Shown here piece after piece: positions 9,004 through 19,516 of a DNA stretch of 64,000 bases. The position numbers were made by a program, and so were the translations under genes. The DNA comes from Pseudomonas sp. SID14000 (lineage in GTDB: Bacteria; Pseudomonadota; Gammaproteobacteria; Pseudomonadales; Pseudomonadaceae): the NCBI RefSeq assembly GCF_002165135.1, contig NZ_NFZQ01000007.1, positions 62,001-126,000 on the forward strand, in the 5' to 3' direction. Below the pieces are notes generated by a model. The model was not told where the DNA came from. It saw only the letters and a list, made by a program, of their open reading frames with translations, and ran no database searches. Within the stretch, counting starts at the first letter, position 1. Each line of letters starts with the position of its first letter.

Positions 9004-10122
9004 TCAACTGACCTTCAACGCCTCCCTGGCCCGCTGCGTGGTATGCATGGGCTGCGGCTTTGCCCAGTTCTCTGGCAGGTTGATGAAATCCACCAACTCG
9101 CGCAGCCTGCCCTGGTCCCGGCCGTTGAAGGCAAATGACAAACGGGTCAGGTGGCTGAAATTGCCCACTTCGTGCTCGGCACTGCTGTCAGGTTGCTGGT
9201 GATATTTGCCACTCAGGCGCAAGTCGGCAAAGCCTTCCTGGATGTCGTACAGCGCCGCCTCACTGAGTGGGTGGTGCATGCGGATCACGAACTGGCTCTT
9301 CAGCCAGCGGCTGGAGTGGTAGTTGCTGTAGAACTGGTTGATTTCTTCCACTGCCTCGTCAGCGCTGTGCACCAGGCGCAGCAGTTTCAGGTCGCTGGGC
9401 AGGATGTAGCGGTTTTCCTCCAGTTGGTGGCTGATGAAGTCCAGGCAGTCGCGCCAGAAGCTGCCGCCCGGCGAATCTAGCAGCACTACAGGCACCAGCG
9501 GGCTCTTGCCGGTCTGGATCAGAGTCAGCACTTCCAGCGCTTCATCCAGGGTACCGAAGCCGCCGGGGCACAGCACCAGAGCATCGGCTTCCTTGACGAA
9601 GAACAGCTTACGGATAAAGAAGAAGTGGAACGGCAGCAGCTTGTCGGTGCCATCCACTGTGGGATTGGCGTGTTGCTCGAAGGGCAGGGTAATGTTGAAA
9701 CCCAGGCTATGGTCGCTGCCGGCGCCTTCGTGGGCTGCAGCCATGATGCCGCCGCCTGCACCGGTGATGACCATCAGGTCGGAGCGCGCCAGGGTTGCGC
9801 CCAGCTCGCGGGCCAGAGCGTACATCGGGTGTTCCAGCGGGGTGCGCGCCGAGCCGAATACGGTCACTTTGCGTCGGCCCTTGTAGCGTTCCAGGGTGCG
9901 GAACGAATGGTCCAGTTCGCGCAGGGCCTGCAGGGTTATCTTGGCGCTCCAGCGGTCGGTATCGTCATGGGCCATGCGCAGAATGGTCAGCATCATGTCG
10001 CGGTACAGCGGCAGGTTGGGGCTGTCCGGTGCCACCAGTTGTAGTTGTGCGTCGATGTTGCTCAGGTCGATGTTGTTGTCGCGAAAGTGGCTGAACAGCA
10101 GTTCACTCGATTGGTAAGGCAT
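9004..10122 (-). CDS. LOG-family (TIGR00730-like) protein
   Basis: 372 aa. The central Rossmann domain has the LOG signature: VFGSARTP near residue 90, TGAGGGIMAAAHEGA near 122 and PGGFGTLDEALEVLTLIQTGK near 189. LOG proteins cleave purine nucleoside 5'-monophosphates at the N-glycosidic bond; the former name lysine decarboxylase is a misannotation. This one has N- and C-terminal extensions of roughly 85 and 120 aa, as in longer relatives such as PpnN, but is shorter than PpnN (about 450 aa), so the exact subfamily is uncertain. A good AAGGAG precedes the ATG. Confidence 0.8.
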   Translation of the reverse strand: MPYQSSELLFSHFRDNNIDLSNIDAQLQLVAPDSPNLPLYRDMMLTILRMAHDDTDRWSAKITLQALRELDHSFRTLERYKGRRKVTVFGSARTPLEHPMYALARELGATLARSDLMVITGAGGGIMAAAHEGAGSDHSLGFNITLPFEQHANPTVDGTDKLLPFHFFFIRKLFFVKEADALVLCPGGFGTLDEALEVLTLIQTGKSPLVPVVLLDSPGGSFWRDCLDFISHQLEENRYILPSDLKLLRLVHSADEAVEEINQFYSNYHSSRWLKSQFVIRMHHPLSEAALYDIQEGFADLRLSGKYHQQPDSSAEHEVGNFSHLTRLSFAFNGRDQGRLRELVDFINLPENWAKPQPMHTTQRAREALKVS

Positions 10123-10284
10123 GCAACGTCTCCTTCTGCACCAATACCTCTGACCTCAATCTAGACCCTCGCGCCCGATCGTGCCGGGGGTGTTCGGTAC
10201 AACCGCCCGTCGGCATGCAGCCACGGGTGATGCGGGTTTGGTTAACTGGCTAAAGCGAAACGTGTCGATGCAGGAGGTGGCGGT

Positions 10285-10494
10285 ATGCATCGCTTGATCA
10301 TCGAAGTGGACCGGCAGCTTTACCAGCAGCTGGAGAATGCGGCCCAGGTGCATCACCTGAGCCTGGAGGCCGAGTGCCGGCGCAGGCTGTCCGGGCTGGA
10401 GTGCCGGTCGCGTTACTTGCAGGCGCTGCTGGCCGAGATGCGTGCCGATGCCGCTGAAGGGCGCTGGCGCGCCCGTGAAGACGAGAAGGTGTAG
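10285..10494 (+). CDS. Small RHH/FitA-like protein, no partner toxin
   Basis: 69 aa with a strong AGGAGG ribosome-binding site 8 bp before the ATG. The N-terminal stretch LIIEVDRQLYQQLENAA followed by LSLEAECRRRLSG has the strand-helix-helix look of ribbon-helix-helix antitoxins of the FitA type. The C-terminal helix is rich in Arg and Glu. No PIN-domain or other toxin is next to it: the LOG gene is divergent upstream and a secreted protein gene converges downstream. The assignment to RHH is inference from the pattern only. Confidence 0.6.
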   Translation: MHRLIIEVDRQLYQQLENAAQVHHLSLEAECRRRLSGLECRSRYLQALLAEMRADAAEGRWRAREDEKV

Positions 10495-10510
10495 CGATTG
10501 AGCGTTGTAG

Positions 10511-10930
10511 CTACTTCTTCTTGTTACCGGCCACGCAACTGGCATTGTCGAATGCCTGGTCCATGATCGGCTGGTTGGTCTTGTAGACCGTGAAGCGGTA
10601 GACCATCACTGCGCCTTTGGACATCAGGTTGCGGAAACCGCTGTTGCGGCAGACGCTGTCACCCAGCTGGCTGCGTACCTGCTCGGGGTTGGCCTGCATG
10701 CGATTGGCGTGATCCTGGCGCACGCTCAGGTGGTTGACCAGTGCCTTGCCTTCCACAGTGTAGCCCTGGTCGAGGATATCCTCGTTGATGGCTCGCGGGG
10801 TGCCGACACTGCTTTCCTTGGCGACCTTCTGCAGCATCTGGTTCAGGTCGTACTCCTGCTTGGAGGCCGCCTGGGCTGCCAGGGGCAGGGCGAGCAACAG
10901 GCTCAGGGCGGGGACTATACGGCGCAGCAT
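10511..10930 (-). CDS. PA3611-type quorum-sensing-regulated virulence factor family protein
   Basis: 139 aa with a clean signal peptide (MLRRIVPALSLLLALPLAAQA) and so probably periplasmic. The mature part starts ASKQEYDLNQMLQKVAKES and contains VGTPRAINEDILDQGY and two cysteines that could pair. This matches my recollection of P. aeruginosa PA3611, whose biochemical role is unknown. The start was placed at 10930 because GGAGAG lies just upstream and the signal peptide begins there. It converges on the small RHH-like gene 16 bp away. Confidence 0.72.
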   Translation of the reverse strand: MLRRIVPALSLLLALPLAAQAASKQEYDLNQMLQKVAKESSVGTPRAINEDILDQGYTVEGKALVNHLSVRQDHANRMQANPEQVRSQLGDSVCRNSGFRNLMSKGAVMVYRFTVYKTNQPIMDQAFDNASCVAGNKKK

Positions 10931-11150
10931 GAATCTCTCCTGGTTCGATGACTGGCGCTTTGACATGCGCGGGTCGAAGGCGTTCCCTGGACATCGCGCA
11001 GGCGCGAGGCTGGGGTACGATAAAGGCAACGATTATAAGGACCGCGCCGCCACCTGCACAGCAATTGCCCCCTGTTCTGGTAGACTGGTGCCCTTGTTTT
11101 CTCCGAGTCGTCCTTGTGTCCATTCCCAACCTGTCCAGAGGCCTGCCGGC

Positions 11151-11861
11151 ATGAGCCATGCGGTAGCGCGCCTGCGCGCCGAACGGCTGGCCCGCAGCAA
11201 CAAGCCTTTCATCGCCCGTGGTTCGCGTGCCGAACGCTGCCCCGATTGCCGGGTTATCGTCACTCATTGCCTGTGCGCCTGGAAGCCTCGGGTACAGGCC
11301 GAGTCCGGCGTGTGCCTGCTGATGCATGACACCGAGCCGCTGAAGCCTACCAACACCGGCTGGCTTATCGCCGACCTGATCGAGGACACCTCGGCCTTCG
11401 GCTGGTTGCGCACTTCGGTAGACGATCGCTTGTTGGCCTTGCTGGACGACCCGCGCTGGCAACCCTATATCGTCTTCCCCGGCGAATTCGTTGCCCAGGA
11501 GCGGGTGGTCAGCGAGGTGGTGCGCGAGCCGGGCAAGCGCCCGCTGTTCATCCTGCTGGACGCCACCTGGACCGAAGCCCGCAAGATGTTCCGCAAAAGC
11601 CCGTACCTTGACCGCTTCCCGGTGTTGAGCCTGCAGGCCGAGCAGATGTCCCGCTACCGCCTGCGACGCTCCAGGCGCGACGATCACTTCTGCACTGCGG
11701 AAGTTGCGGCCATGTGCCTGGACCTGGCCGGCGATACCCAGGCCTCGCAGGCGCTGGACGCCTACCTGGATGTGTTCAGCCTGCATTACCTGAGCGGCAA
11801 GCGGCGCCTGCCCCTGGACGAGCTGGACGACACCCACCAGCGTTTGCATACCTTCCTATAG
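11151..11861 (+). CDS. DTW-domain tRNA-uridine aminocarboxypropyltransferase
   Basis: 236 aa of the DTW family (TapT/TuaA type), which transfers the 3-amino-3-carboxypropyl group of SAM to uridine in tRNA to form acp3U. Zinc-binding cysteines appear near the N-terminus (RCPDCRVIVTHCLC). The family-naming Asp-x-Trp motif is at LLDATWTEARKMF, preceded by PLFILLD, and the conserved YRLRRSRRDDHFCTAEV lies near residue 168. It starts 220 bp downstream of, and divergent from, the PA3611-type gene. Confidence 0.85.
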   Translation: MSHAVARLRAERLARSNKPFIARGSRAERCPDCRVIVTHCLCAWKPRVQAESGVCLLMHDTEPLKPTNTGWLIADLIEDTSAFGWLRTSVDDRLLALLDDPRWQPYIVFPGEFVAQERVVSEVVREPGKRPLFILLDATWTEARKMFRKSPYLDRFPVLSLQAEQMSRYRLRRSRRDDHFCTAEVAAMCLDLAGDTQASQALDAYLDVFSLHYLSGKRRLPLDELDDTHQRLHTFL

Positions 11862-11939
11862 TCCAAGGGGCACAACCCCTGCTTTGGTTCATAATGACCC
11901 TTACCCGAGTGCCCGACACAGAACAGGATCCCCAGATCG

Positions 11940-12590
11940 ATGGCCACTTACGAAATCCTGATTGCCGATGACCACCCGCTGTTCCGTGGTGCCCTGCGCC
12001 AGGCCGTTACCCTCGGCCTGGGCCCGGATGTACGCCTGGTTGAAGTCGCCAGCATTGCCGAACTGGAAACCCGCCTGAGCGAAAAGGCCGACTGGGACCT
12101 GGTGCTGCTGGACTTGAACATGCCGGGTGCCTACGGTTTTTCCGGGTTGGTGCTGCTGCGTGGGCAATACCCGCAGATTCCGGTGGTGATGGTATCGGCG
12201 CAGGAAGAGGCCGCAGTAGTGGTCAAGTCTCGCGAGTTCGGCGCCAGTGGCTTCATTCCCAAGTCCAGCACCCTGGAAGTGATCCAGGATGCGGTGCGCA
12301 AGGTGCTCGACGGCGAGGTCTGGTGGCCACCGCAGGCGTTCGAAAAGGTCGATGTCTCGGCCGAGGCCAAGGCCGCCAGCGAAGGCCTGGCCAGCCTCAC
12401 GCCGCAGCAGTTCCGCGTGCTGACCATGGTCTGCGAAGGTTTGCTGAACAAGCAGATTGCCTATGAGCTGAACGTATCTGAAGCGACCATCAAGGCCCAC
12501 GTGACCGCGATTTTCCGCAAGCTGGGTGTGCGTACCCGCACCCAGGCCGCGCTGCTGCTACAACAACTTGAATCGGTAGCCAGCAGCTGA
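11940..12590 (+). CDS. erdR: NarL/LuxR-family response regulator ErdR
   Basis: 216 aa: receiver domain with ILIADDHPLFRGAL at the N-terminus and the phospho-acceptor in VLLDLNMPGAYGF near residue 57, then a LuxR-type helix-turn-helix (QIAYELNVSEATIKAHVTAI). The pairing with dgkA downstream matches P. aeruginosa PA3604 (ErdR) and PA3603 (DgkA). ErdR takes part in ethanol and acetate metabolism there. No sensor kinase is encoded next to it, consistent with an orphan regulator. Confidence 0.85.
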   Translation: MATYEILIADDHPLFRGALRQAVTLGLGPDVRLVEVASIAELETRLSEKADWDLVLLDLNMPGAYGFSGLVLLRGQYPQIPVVMVSAQEEAAVVVKSREFGASGFIPKSSTLEVIQDAVRKVLDGEVWWPPQAFEKVDVSAEAKAASEGLASLTPQQFRVLTMVCEGLLNKQIAYELNVSEATIKAHVTAIFRKLGVRTRTQAALLLQQLESVASS

Positions 12591-12663
12591 GTGCGCGTGG
12601 CTTCACGCTTTTTTGACCCGTGCCGGTCTAGTCTGCTGGCTTTTCTGTTGTGAAGTGACTCAC

Positions 12664-13029
12664 ATGACATCGCCATTCAAGGGCCAGACTGGCCTCAAAC
12701 GTATCCTCAACGCCGCTGGCTATTCTCTGGACGGCCTGCGTGCTGCCTTCAAGGGCGAGGCCGCGTTCCGCCAGCTGGTGCTGCTCAACGTGCTGCTGAT
12801 CCCAATCGCCTTCTGGCTGCCGGTCAGCCGTGCGGAGCGGGCGATCATGATCGCCGTGTGCCTGTTGGGCTTGATTGTCGAGCTGTTCAACTCGGCCGTG
12901 GAGGCTGCCATCGACCGCATTTCGCTGGAGCGCCATCCGCTGTCGAAAAACGCCAAGGACATGGGCAGCGCCGCGCAACTGGTGGCACTTACCATGGTGG
13001 CGTTGGTGTGGGGTGTGATCCTGCTTTAA
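12664..13029 (+). CDS. dgkA: Diacylglycerol kinase
   Basis: Small inner-membrane kinase recycling diacylglycerol to phosphatidic acid; 121 aa. Three membrane helices are visible and the family signature ELFNSAVEAAIDRIS followed by AKDMGSAAQLVAL lies in residues 77-110. The ATG at 12664 gives the normal N-terminus. Its last 4 bp overlap the convergent finR gene end to end. Confidence 0.95.
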   Translation: MTSPFKGQTGLKRILNAAGYSLDGLRAAFKGEAAFRQLVLLNVLLIPIAFWLPVSRAERAIMIAVCLLGLIVELFNSAVEAAIDRISLERHPLSKNAKDMGSAAQLVALTMVALVWGVILL

Positions 13030-13952
13030 GCGATCGGTGGCAACACGATCTCGTCACTGCGGGTGAAGCCCGCCGTGAAGTTGCGGCACAGTTCGAGAAA
13101 TTCGCGCATGGCCGAGGTCTGGTACTTCTGTTTGTGCCAGATGAAGTAGAACTGGCGCATCAGGTCCAGCGCCGGGGTTTCCACCGGCACCAGGCTGCCA
13201 CGGCGGAAGGCGTCGCGCAGGGCCAGACGCGAGATACAGCCGATGCCCAGGCCCGACTCCACCGCGCGCTTGATTGCTTCGGTGTGTTCCAGTTCCAGGC
13301 GGATGTTGAGGTTGGTGCGGTGGTGGCGCATGGCCTGGTCGAAGGTCAGGCGCGTGCCTGAGCCCTGTTCGCGCAGGATCCACGCCTCCTGGGACAAGGT
13401 CTGTACATCGGCACGGCCCAGCTTGGCGAGCGGGTGCTGCGGCGCGCAGAACACCACCAGCTCGTCCTCGACCCAGGGCTGCACTTCAAGGTCCGGGTGG
13501 TTGCAGTCACCTTCGATCAGACCCAGATCAATTTCGTGATGCGCAACCTGTTGCACGATATGCGCGGTATTCTGCACATGCAGCTTCACCTGGCTTTCCG
13601 GGTGCACCTGCATGAAGCTGCCTATCAGCAGGGTGGCCAGGTAGTTGCCGATGGTCAGTGTGGCGCCGACCGCCAGCGAGCCGAAACCGGACTTGCCATT
13701 GAGCAGGTCTTCGATTTCCTTGGCCTGGTCGAGCAGGGCCACGGCCTGCGGCAACAGTTGCTGGCCCAGGGCATTGAGGCTCAGGCGCTTGCCGGCACGG
13801 TCGAACAGTTGGCAGCTGGACTGGCGCTCAAGCTCGGTGATCGAGGTGCTGGCGGCCGACTGCGACAAAGCCAGCACACTGGCGGCGCGTGAAACGCTCT
13901 GGTGCTGGGCCACGGCAACGAAGACCTGCAGTTGACGAAGTGTAAATCGCAT
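13026..13952 (-). CDS. finR: LysR-type regulator FinR
   Basis: 308 aa: winged helix-turn-helix (FTLRQLQVFVAVAQ and ALSQSAASTSITELE) and a LysR substrate domain with FIWHKQKY near the C-terminus. It is divergent from fpr with a 121-bp gap. Known of the family: in P. putida FinR, encoded next to fprA, is needed for superoxide-dependent induction of fprA. The ATG at 13952 was preferred over the upstream ATG at 14027, which would push the protein into the divergent promoter region and adds residues with no LysR similarity. Confidence 0.9.
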   Translation of the reverse strand: MRFTLRQLQVFVAVAQHQSVSRAASVLALSQSAASTSITELERQSSCQLFDRAGKRLSLNALGQQLLPQAVALLDQAKEIEDLLNGKSGFGSLAVGATLTIGNYLATLLIGSFMQVHPESQVKLHVQNTAHIVQQVAHHEIDLGLIEGDCNHPDLEVQPWVEDELVVFCAPQHPLAKLGRADVQTLSQEAWILREQGSGTRLTFDQAMRHHRTNLNIRLELEHTEAIKRAVESGLGIGCISRLALRDAFRRGSLVPVETPALDLMRQFYFIWHKQKYQTSAMREFLELCRNFTAGFTRSDEIVLPPIA

Positions 13953-13983
13953 ATCGATATAACCGATAACACATATCTTGATA
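13952..13983. promoter_or_regulatory. Candidate FinR-binding half-sites
   Basis: TATCG-N7-CGATA (13952-13968) is a perfect interrupted inverted repeat overlapping the finR start codon, followed by TATC-TT-GATA (13974-13983). Such dyads with T-N11-A character are typical of LysR regulators; the assignment to FinR is inference from position. Confidence 0.5.
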
Positions 13984-14073
13984 ATCCAGTTAACAGATAT
14001 TGTCGCTGCCCCTAAACTATCGCGCAACTGTGCGTCTTGCGCGCGCCGCGTCTTTCTTCAGGAGCCCCATTAG

Positions 14074-14853
14074 ATGAGCAACATGAACCACGAACGTGTC
14101 CTCAGTGTGCACCACTGGAACGACACCCTGTTCAGCTTCAAGTGCACCCGTGACCCGGGCCTGCGCTTCGAGAACGGTCAGTTCGTGATGATCGGCCTGC
14201 AACAGGACAACGGCCGTCCGCTCATGCGCGCCTATTCCATCGCTTCGCCGAACTGGGAAGAGCACCTGGAATTCTTCAGCATCAAGGTGCCGGACGGTCC
14301 GCTGACCTCGCAACTGCAGCACCTGAAGGAAGGCGACGAGATCATCATCAGCAAGAAGCCTACCGGTACCCTGGTACTCGATGACCTGAACCCGGGCAAG
14401 CACCTGTACCTGCTGAGCACCGGTACTGGCCTGGCGCCGTTCATGAGTGTTATCCAGGACCCGGAAACCTACGAGCGTTTCGAGAAAGTGATCCTGGTGC
14501 ACGGCGTGCGCTACGTGAACGAAGTGGCCTACCGCGAGTTCATCACCGAGCACCTGCCGCAGAACGAATTCTTCGGTGAGTCGGTTCGCGACAAGCTGAT
14601 CTACTACCCGACCGTGACCCGCGAACCGTTCGAGAACCAGGGCCGCCTGACCGACCTGATGCGTAGCGGCAAACTGTTCAGCGACATCGGCCTGCCACCG
14701 ATCAACCCGCAGGATGACCGCGCGATGATCTGCGGTAGCCCGAGCATGCTCGACGAGACCAGCGAAGTGCTGGACAGCTTCGGCCTGAAGATTTCCCCGC
14801 GTATGCGTGAGCCGGGTGACTACCTGATCGAGCGTGCCTTCGTCGAGAAGTAA
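14074..14853 (+). CDS. fpr: Ferredoxin-NADP+ reductase Fpr
   Basis: 259-aa FAD enzyme exchanging electrons between NADPH and ferredoxin or flavodoxin. The FAD motif is RPLMRAYSIAS near residue 49 and the NADPH site is LLSTGTGLAPFMS near residue 112; the C-terminal FVEK tail is typical of bacterial subclass I. It is preceded by AGGAG and divergent from its presumed regulator finR. It is followed by an intrinsic terminator and a REP pair. Confidence 0.96.
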   Translation: MSNMNHERVLSVHHWNDTLFSFKCTRDPGLRFENGQFVMIGLQQDNGRPLMRAYSIASPNWEEHLEFFSIKVPDGPLTSQLQHLKEGDEIIISKKPTGTLVLDDLNPGKHLYLLSTGTGLAPFMSVIQDPETYERFEKVILVHGVRYVNEVAYREFITEHLPQNEFFGESVRDKLIYYPTVTREPFENQGRLTDLMRSGKLFSDIGLPPINPQDDRAMICGSPSMLDETSEVLDSFGLKISPRMREPGDYLIERAFVEK

Positions 14854-14872
14854 GGCGCAGGCTGATGCAAAG

Positions 14873-14898
14873 AAGGCGACCCTTGGGTCGCCTTTCTT
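14873..14898 (+). terminator. fpr intrinsic terminator
   Basis: Ten-bp stem AAGGCGACCC/GGGTCGCCTT with a TT loop and a short T-rich tail, 20 bp after the fpr stop. Confidence 0.85.
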
Positions 14899-14925
14899 GT
14901 GCCTGTGAATCATGTATTACCAGCA

Positions 14926-15023
14926 CCGGCCTCTTCGCGGGTAAACCCGCTCCCACAGGGGTACCACTGACCTCAGGCCTTGTGATATCCCTGTGGGAGC
15001 GGGTTTACCCGCGAAGAGGCCGG
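14926..15023. repeat. P. putida REP pair, perfect
   Basis: Two 35-bp REP units in inverted orientation (14926-14960 and 14989-15023), each with the core CTTCGCGGGTAAACCCGC and the flank TCCCACAGGG. The spacer is 28 bp. It lies between the convergent fpr and sprT-like genes. Confidence 0.95.
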
Positions 15024-15040
15024 CGCAGGCAAGACACAAT

Positions 15041-15535
15041 CTATTCGACGCGTGTCTCGCCGCTGTATACCAATATCTCCCGACACCGCTTGCACAGGTA
15101 GCGCCGCCCCTGGCGCACCAGCTTGTGCCGCTGTGCGGTAAACGGGAAGTCGCTCTGCGGGCACGGGCAGCGGTAGATGTAGCGGGTAGCCATGCGTCGT
15201 TGCACCTGATAGTTGTGGCAACGGTTGGGCGGCAGTTCATACACCCCGCGCATGATTAGCTGCCACTCCTCGCCATGGGCCTGGATACGGTCGCCGAACA
15301 ACTGGTGAGCCACCAGGTGGGCCACTTCATGGGCCACGGTCTGGCGCAGGAAGTCTTCCTGGTTTTCGCGGTAAAGCTGCAGGTTGAAGCGCAGCAGGTT
15401 CTCGTGCAGGTGGGCGACACCCGCTTTTTGCCCGCGCAGCTTGAAGCTGACTTCCGGGCGCGGGAAGGGGCGTTTGAAGAAAGTTTCGGCTTGCTGGTAA
15501 CAGGTTTCGACGCGTTGTCTGAGCAGCTCGGGCAT
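15041..15535 (-). CDS. SprT-like zinc metalloprotease
   Basis: 164 aa, the size of E. coli SprT (165 aa). The zinc motif HEVAH is at residues 69-73 within TVAHEVAHLVAH. A C-terminal zinc-ribbon-like segment carries CPCP and CKRC. Known of the family: the domain is shared with the eukaryotic DNA-protein crosslink protease Spartan, but the bacterial role is not settled. The ATG at 15535 aligns with the family N-terminus. Confidence 0.9.
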   Translation of the reverse strand: MPELLRQRVETCYQQAETFFKRPFPRPEVSFKLRGQKAGVAHLHENLLRFNLQLYRENQEDFLRQTVAHEVAHLVAHQLFGDRIQAHGEEWQLIMRGVYELPPNRCHNYQVQRRMATRYIYRCPCPQSDFPFTAQRHKLVRQGRRYLCKRCREILVYSGETRVE

Positions 15536-15666
15536 GGCGGGGTGGTTCTCCTGACCGGGCATTATGCCGCAACCCCGGGCAGCCTGCCGAGCCACCGGTC
15601 AGCGTACAGCCAGAGGCCGCCTTGCGGCGGCCCCAGGTTGATGCCCCAGTGTTGGTCGAGTCTGTT

Positions 15667-16266
15667 CTAGTTGGTGTAGACGGGCCCCACGCCCAGTCCC
15701 CAGATGATCACCGTGGCGGCCATGATCGCCACCAGTACCACAAGGCCTACCGCCAGCACCGAGCTGGAGAACAGGAAGCCTTCGTCGGACGGTATGTTCA
15801 TGAACGTCGGCAAGCCGACGTACAGCAGGTACACCGTGTAGCAGATGGCGGCGGTGCCAACCAGCATGCCCAGCCACAGGTGCGGGTACAGCGCCGCCAG
15901 GCCGCCGATGAACAATGGAGTGGCGGTGTAGGTGGCAAAGGCGATGCACTGTGCCATGGACGGGTTGGCATCATAGGTGCGGGCCATCCAGTGGATGAAC
16001 GCACCCATCACCGCCACCCCTGCAAGCATCGCAAGGTACGACATGATGCTCATCCAGATGGCGCTTTCCATGGTCAGCATCACCGCTGGCCGGTCGCCGA
16101 TCACCCAGCCAACCTGGGTGGTACCGATGAACGCCGAAACGGCGGGGATCGCAGCCAGGATCAGGGTGTGCGTCAGGTACATGTGGCTGATGGTTTCTTC
16201 TTCGCCACGAATTTCCCGCCATTCCTGGTCGGGATGGGTAAACAGCCCCACAACGTGATGAATCAT
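15667..16266 (-). CDS. Yip1-family membrane protein
   Basis: 199 aa with about five membrane helices. The N-terminus HHVVGLFTHPDQEWREIR, followed by a hydrophobic segment ending in SAFIGTTQVGW, is the pattern of bacterial Yip1-domain proteins (function unknown). A GAGGAG site precedes the ATG. It stands alone between the sprT-like gene and divergent ttcA. Confidence 0.78.
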   Translation of the reverse strand: MIHHVVGLFTHPDQEWREIRGEEETISHMYLTHTLILAAIPAVSAFIGTTQVGWVIGDRPAVMLTMESAIWMSIMSYLAMLAGVAVMGAFIHWMARTYDANPSMAQCIAFATYTATPLFIGGLAALYPHLWLGMLVGTAAICYTVYLLYVGLPTFMNIPSDEGFLFSSSVLAVGLVVLVAIMAATVIIWGLGVGPVYTN

Positions 16267-16528
16267 GCCGGTCACTCCTCTCAATGTTGCCAGACGCCCC
16301 CCAGATGGAGCGCAAGCGGCCCGAGGCCCGAACACCGAAGCAAGCGGTAATGTGGCCTTATGTCGCAGTATAGGAAGCCGTTACCCGCACAAACCATGCT
16401 TTTTAGAGCAAATTGCGCTGTCAGGCCCACTGTTGATTACATTGAAGTCTTTATCGGAATGCCTACAGCGCCGCCGAGTTTGTGCGTAAAATAGCCGGCT
16501 TTTGTCACACCTCGCGGATCCAAGCGCT

Positions 16529-17353
16529 ATGGGCACCCTCTCGGTCAACCAGAACAAACTGCAAAAACGCCTGCGTCGTCTCGCCGGCGAAGCCATCACC
16601 GACTACAACATGATCGAGGATGGCGACAAGGTCATGGTCTGCCTGTCCGGCGGCAAGGACAGCTACACCATGCTCGACGTTCTGTTGCACCTGCAGAAGG
16701 TGGCACCGATCAAGTTCGAGATCGTCGCGGTGAACATGGACCAGAAGCAGCCGGGTTTCCCCGAGCATGTGCTGCCGGCCTACCTCAAGGAGCTGGGCGT
16801 CGAGTACCACATCGTCGAGAAGGACACCTACTCGGTGGTCAAGGAGCTGGTCCCCGAGGGCAAGACCACCTGTTCGCTGTGTTCGCGTCTGCGCCGTGGC
16901 ACCCTGTACACCTTCGCCGACGAAATCGGTGCGACCAAGATGGCATTGGGGCACCACCGCGACGACATCGTCGAAACCTTCTTCCTCAACATGTTCTTCA
17001 ACGGCGCGCTCAAGGGCATGCCGCCGAAGCTGCGCGCCGACGATGGCCGCAACGTGGTGATCCGCCCGCTGGCCTACTGCAGCGAAAAGGATATCCAGGC
17101 CTACTCGGACATGAAGGAATTCCCGATCATCCCGTGCAACCTGTGCGGTTCGCAGGAAAACCTGCAGCGCCAGGTGGTCAAGGACATGCTGGTGGAGTGG
17201 GAGCGCAAGCACCCGGGCCGTACCGAGAGCATCTTCCGCGCCCTGCAGAATGTGGCACCGTCGCAGCTGGCCGACCGCAACCTGTTCGACTTCACCAGCC
17301 TGAAGATCGACGAAAACGCCACCCCGCGTTTTCTTGACGTGCTGAACATCTGA
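16529..17353 (+). CDS. ttcA: tRNA 2-thiocytidine(32) synthetase TtcA
   Basis: Iron-sulfur enzyme that thiolates C32 of tRNA; 274 aa. The PP-loop SGGKDS is at residues 40-45. The cluster cysteines are in TTCSLC (C115, C118) and PCNLCGSQ further on. The ATG at 16529 gives the usual length; no strong Shine-Dalgarno is visible. A Tag-like gene follows after 4 bp, so the two are cotranscribed. Confidence 0.95.
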   Translation: MGTLSVNQNKLQKRLRRLAGEAITDYNMIEDGDKVMVCLSGGKDSYTMLDVLLHLQKVAPIKFEIVAVNMDQKQPGFPEHVLPAYLKELGVEYHIVEKDTYSVVKELVPEGKTTCSLCSRLRRGTLYTFADEIGATKMALGHHRDDIVETFFLNMFFNGALKGMPPKLRADDGRNVVIRPLAYCSEKDIQAYSDMKEFPIIPCNLCGSQENLQRQVVKDMLVEWERKHPGRTESIFRALQNVAPSQLADRNLFDFTSLKIDENATPRFLDVLNI

Positions 17354-17357
17354 GCCC

Positions 17358-18029
17358 ATGCGCGATTATCAGTGGTTGCATGAGTACTGCCTGAACCGCT
17401 TCGGCTCGGCCCAGGCACTGGAGGCCTTCCTGCCGCAACCGCGCACGCCGGCGCAACTGCGTGATATCAGCGACGATCGCTACCTGTCGACCTTGGCCCT
17501 GCGCGTGTTCCGCGCCGGGCTAAAACACAGCCTGGTGGATGCCAGGTGGCCGGCGTTCGAGCAGGTGTTCTTCGGCTTCGAGCCGGAGAAGGTGGTACTG
17601 ATGGGCGCCGAGCACCTGGAGCGGCTGATGCACGACGAGCGCATCATCCGCCACCTGGGCAAGCTCAAGAGCGTGCCGCGCAATGCGCAGATGGTCCTTG
17701 ACGTGGCGAAGGAGAAGGGCAGTTTCGGTGCCTTCATCGCCGACTGGCCGGTGACCGACATCGTCGGTTTGTGGAAGTACCTGGCCAAGCATGGCAACCA
17801 GTTGGGCGGGTTGTCGGCGCCGCGCTTCCTGCGCATGGTCGGCAAAGACACGTTCATCCCTACCGATGACATGGCCGCGGCATTGATTGCGCAGAAGGTG
17901 ATCGACAAGCCGCCGACCAGCCAGCGGGACCTGGCCTTGGTGCAGCAGGCGTTCAACCAGTGGCATGTCGAGAGTGGGCGGCCGCTGTGCCAGCTGTCGG
18001 TGATGCTGGCGCATACCGTCAACCATTGA
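17358..18029 (+). CDS. DNA-3-methyladenine glycosylase I family protein
   Basis: 223 aa. Helix-hairpin-helix glycosylase fold features seen: DISDDRYLSTLALRVFRAG, WPAFEQVFFGFEPEKV, RNAQMVLDVAKEKGSFGAF and KYLAKHGNQLGG, in the order found in Tag-type enzymes. The zinc-snap Cys and His residues of classical Tag are not obvious at the N-terminus, so it is a divergent member. It starts 4 bp after ttcA. Confidence 0.75.
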   Translation: MRDYQWLHEYCLNRFGSAQALEAFLPQPRTPAQLRDISDDRYLSTLALRVFRAGLKHSLVDARWPAFEQVFFGFEPEKVVLMGAEHLERLMHDERIIRHLGKLKSVPRNAQMVLDVAKEKGSFGAFIADWPVTDIVGLWKYLAKHGNQLGGLSAPRFLRMVGKDTFIPTDDMAAALIAQKVIDKPPTSQRDLALVQQAFNQWHVESGRPLCQLSVMLAHTVNH

Positions 18030-18044
18030 GATTTGTGTCGGCCT

Positions 18045-18066
18045 CTTCGCGGGCAAGCCCGCGAAG
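18045..18066. repeat. Solo REP half
   Basis: A 22-nt palindromic core (CTTCGCGGGC-AA-GCCCGCGAAG) preceded by CGGCCT, lying between convergent genes. The second unit of the pair is missing. Confidence 0.8.
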
Positions 18067-18069
18067 AAT

Positions 18070-19431
<1,362 letters not shown>

Positions 19432-19516
19432 GTCGGGTCGCATCCAGCAGGGTGTGGCGGCTATTCTAACCGCAGCGACTGACCAATTTGCTTTAAAACT
19501 CGAGAAGGATTGACCC

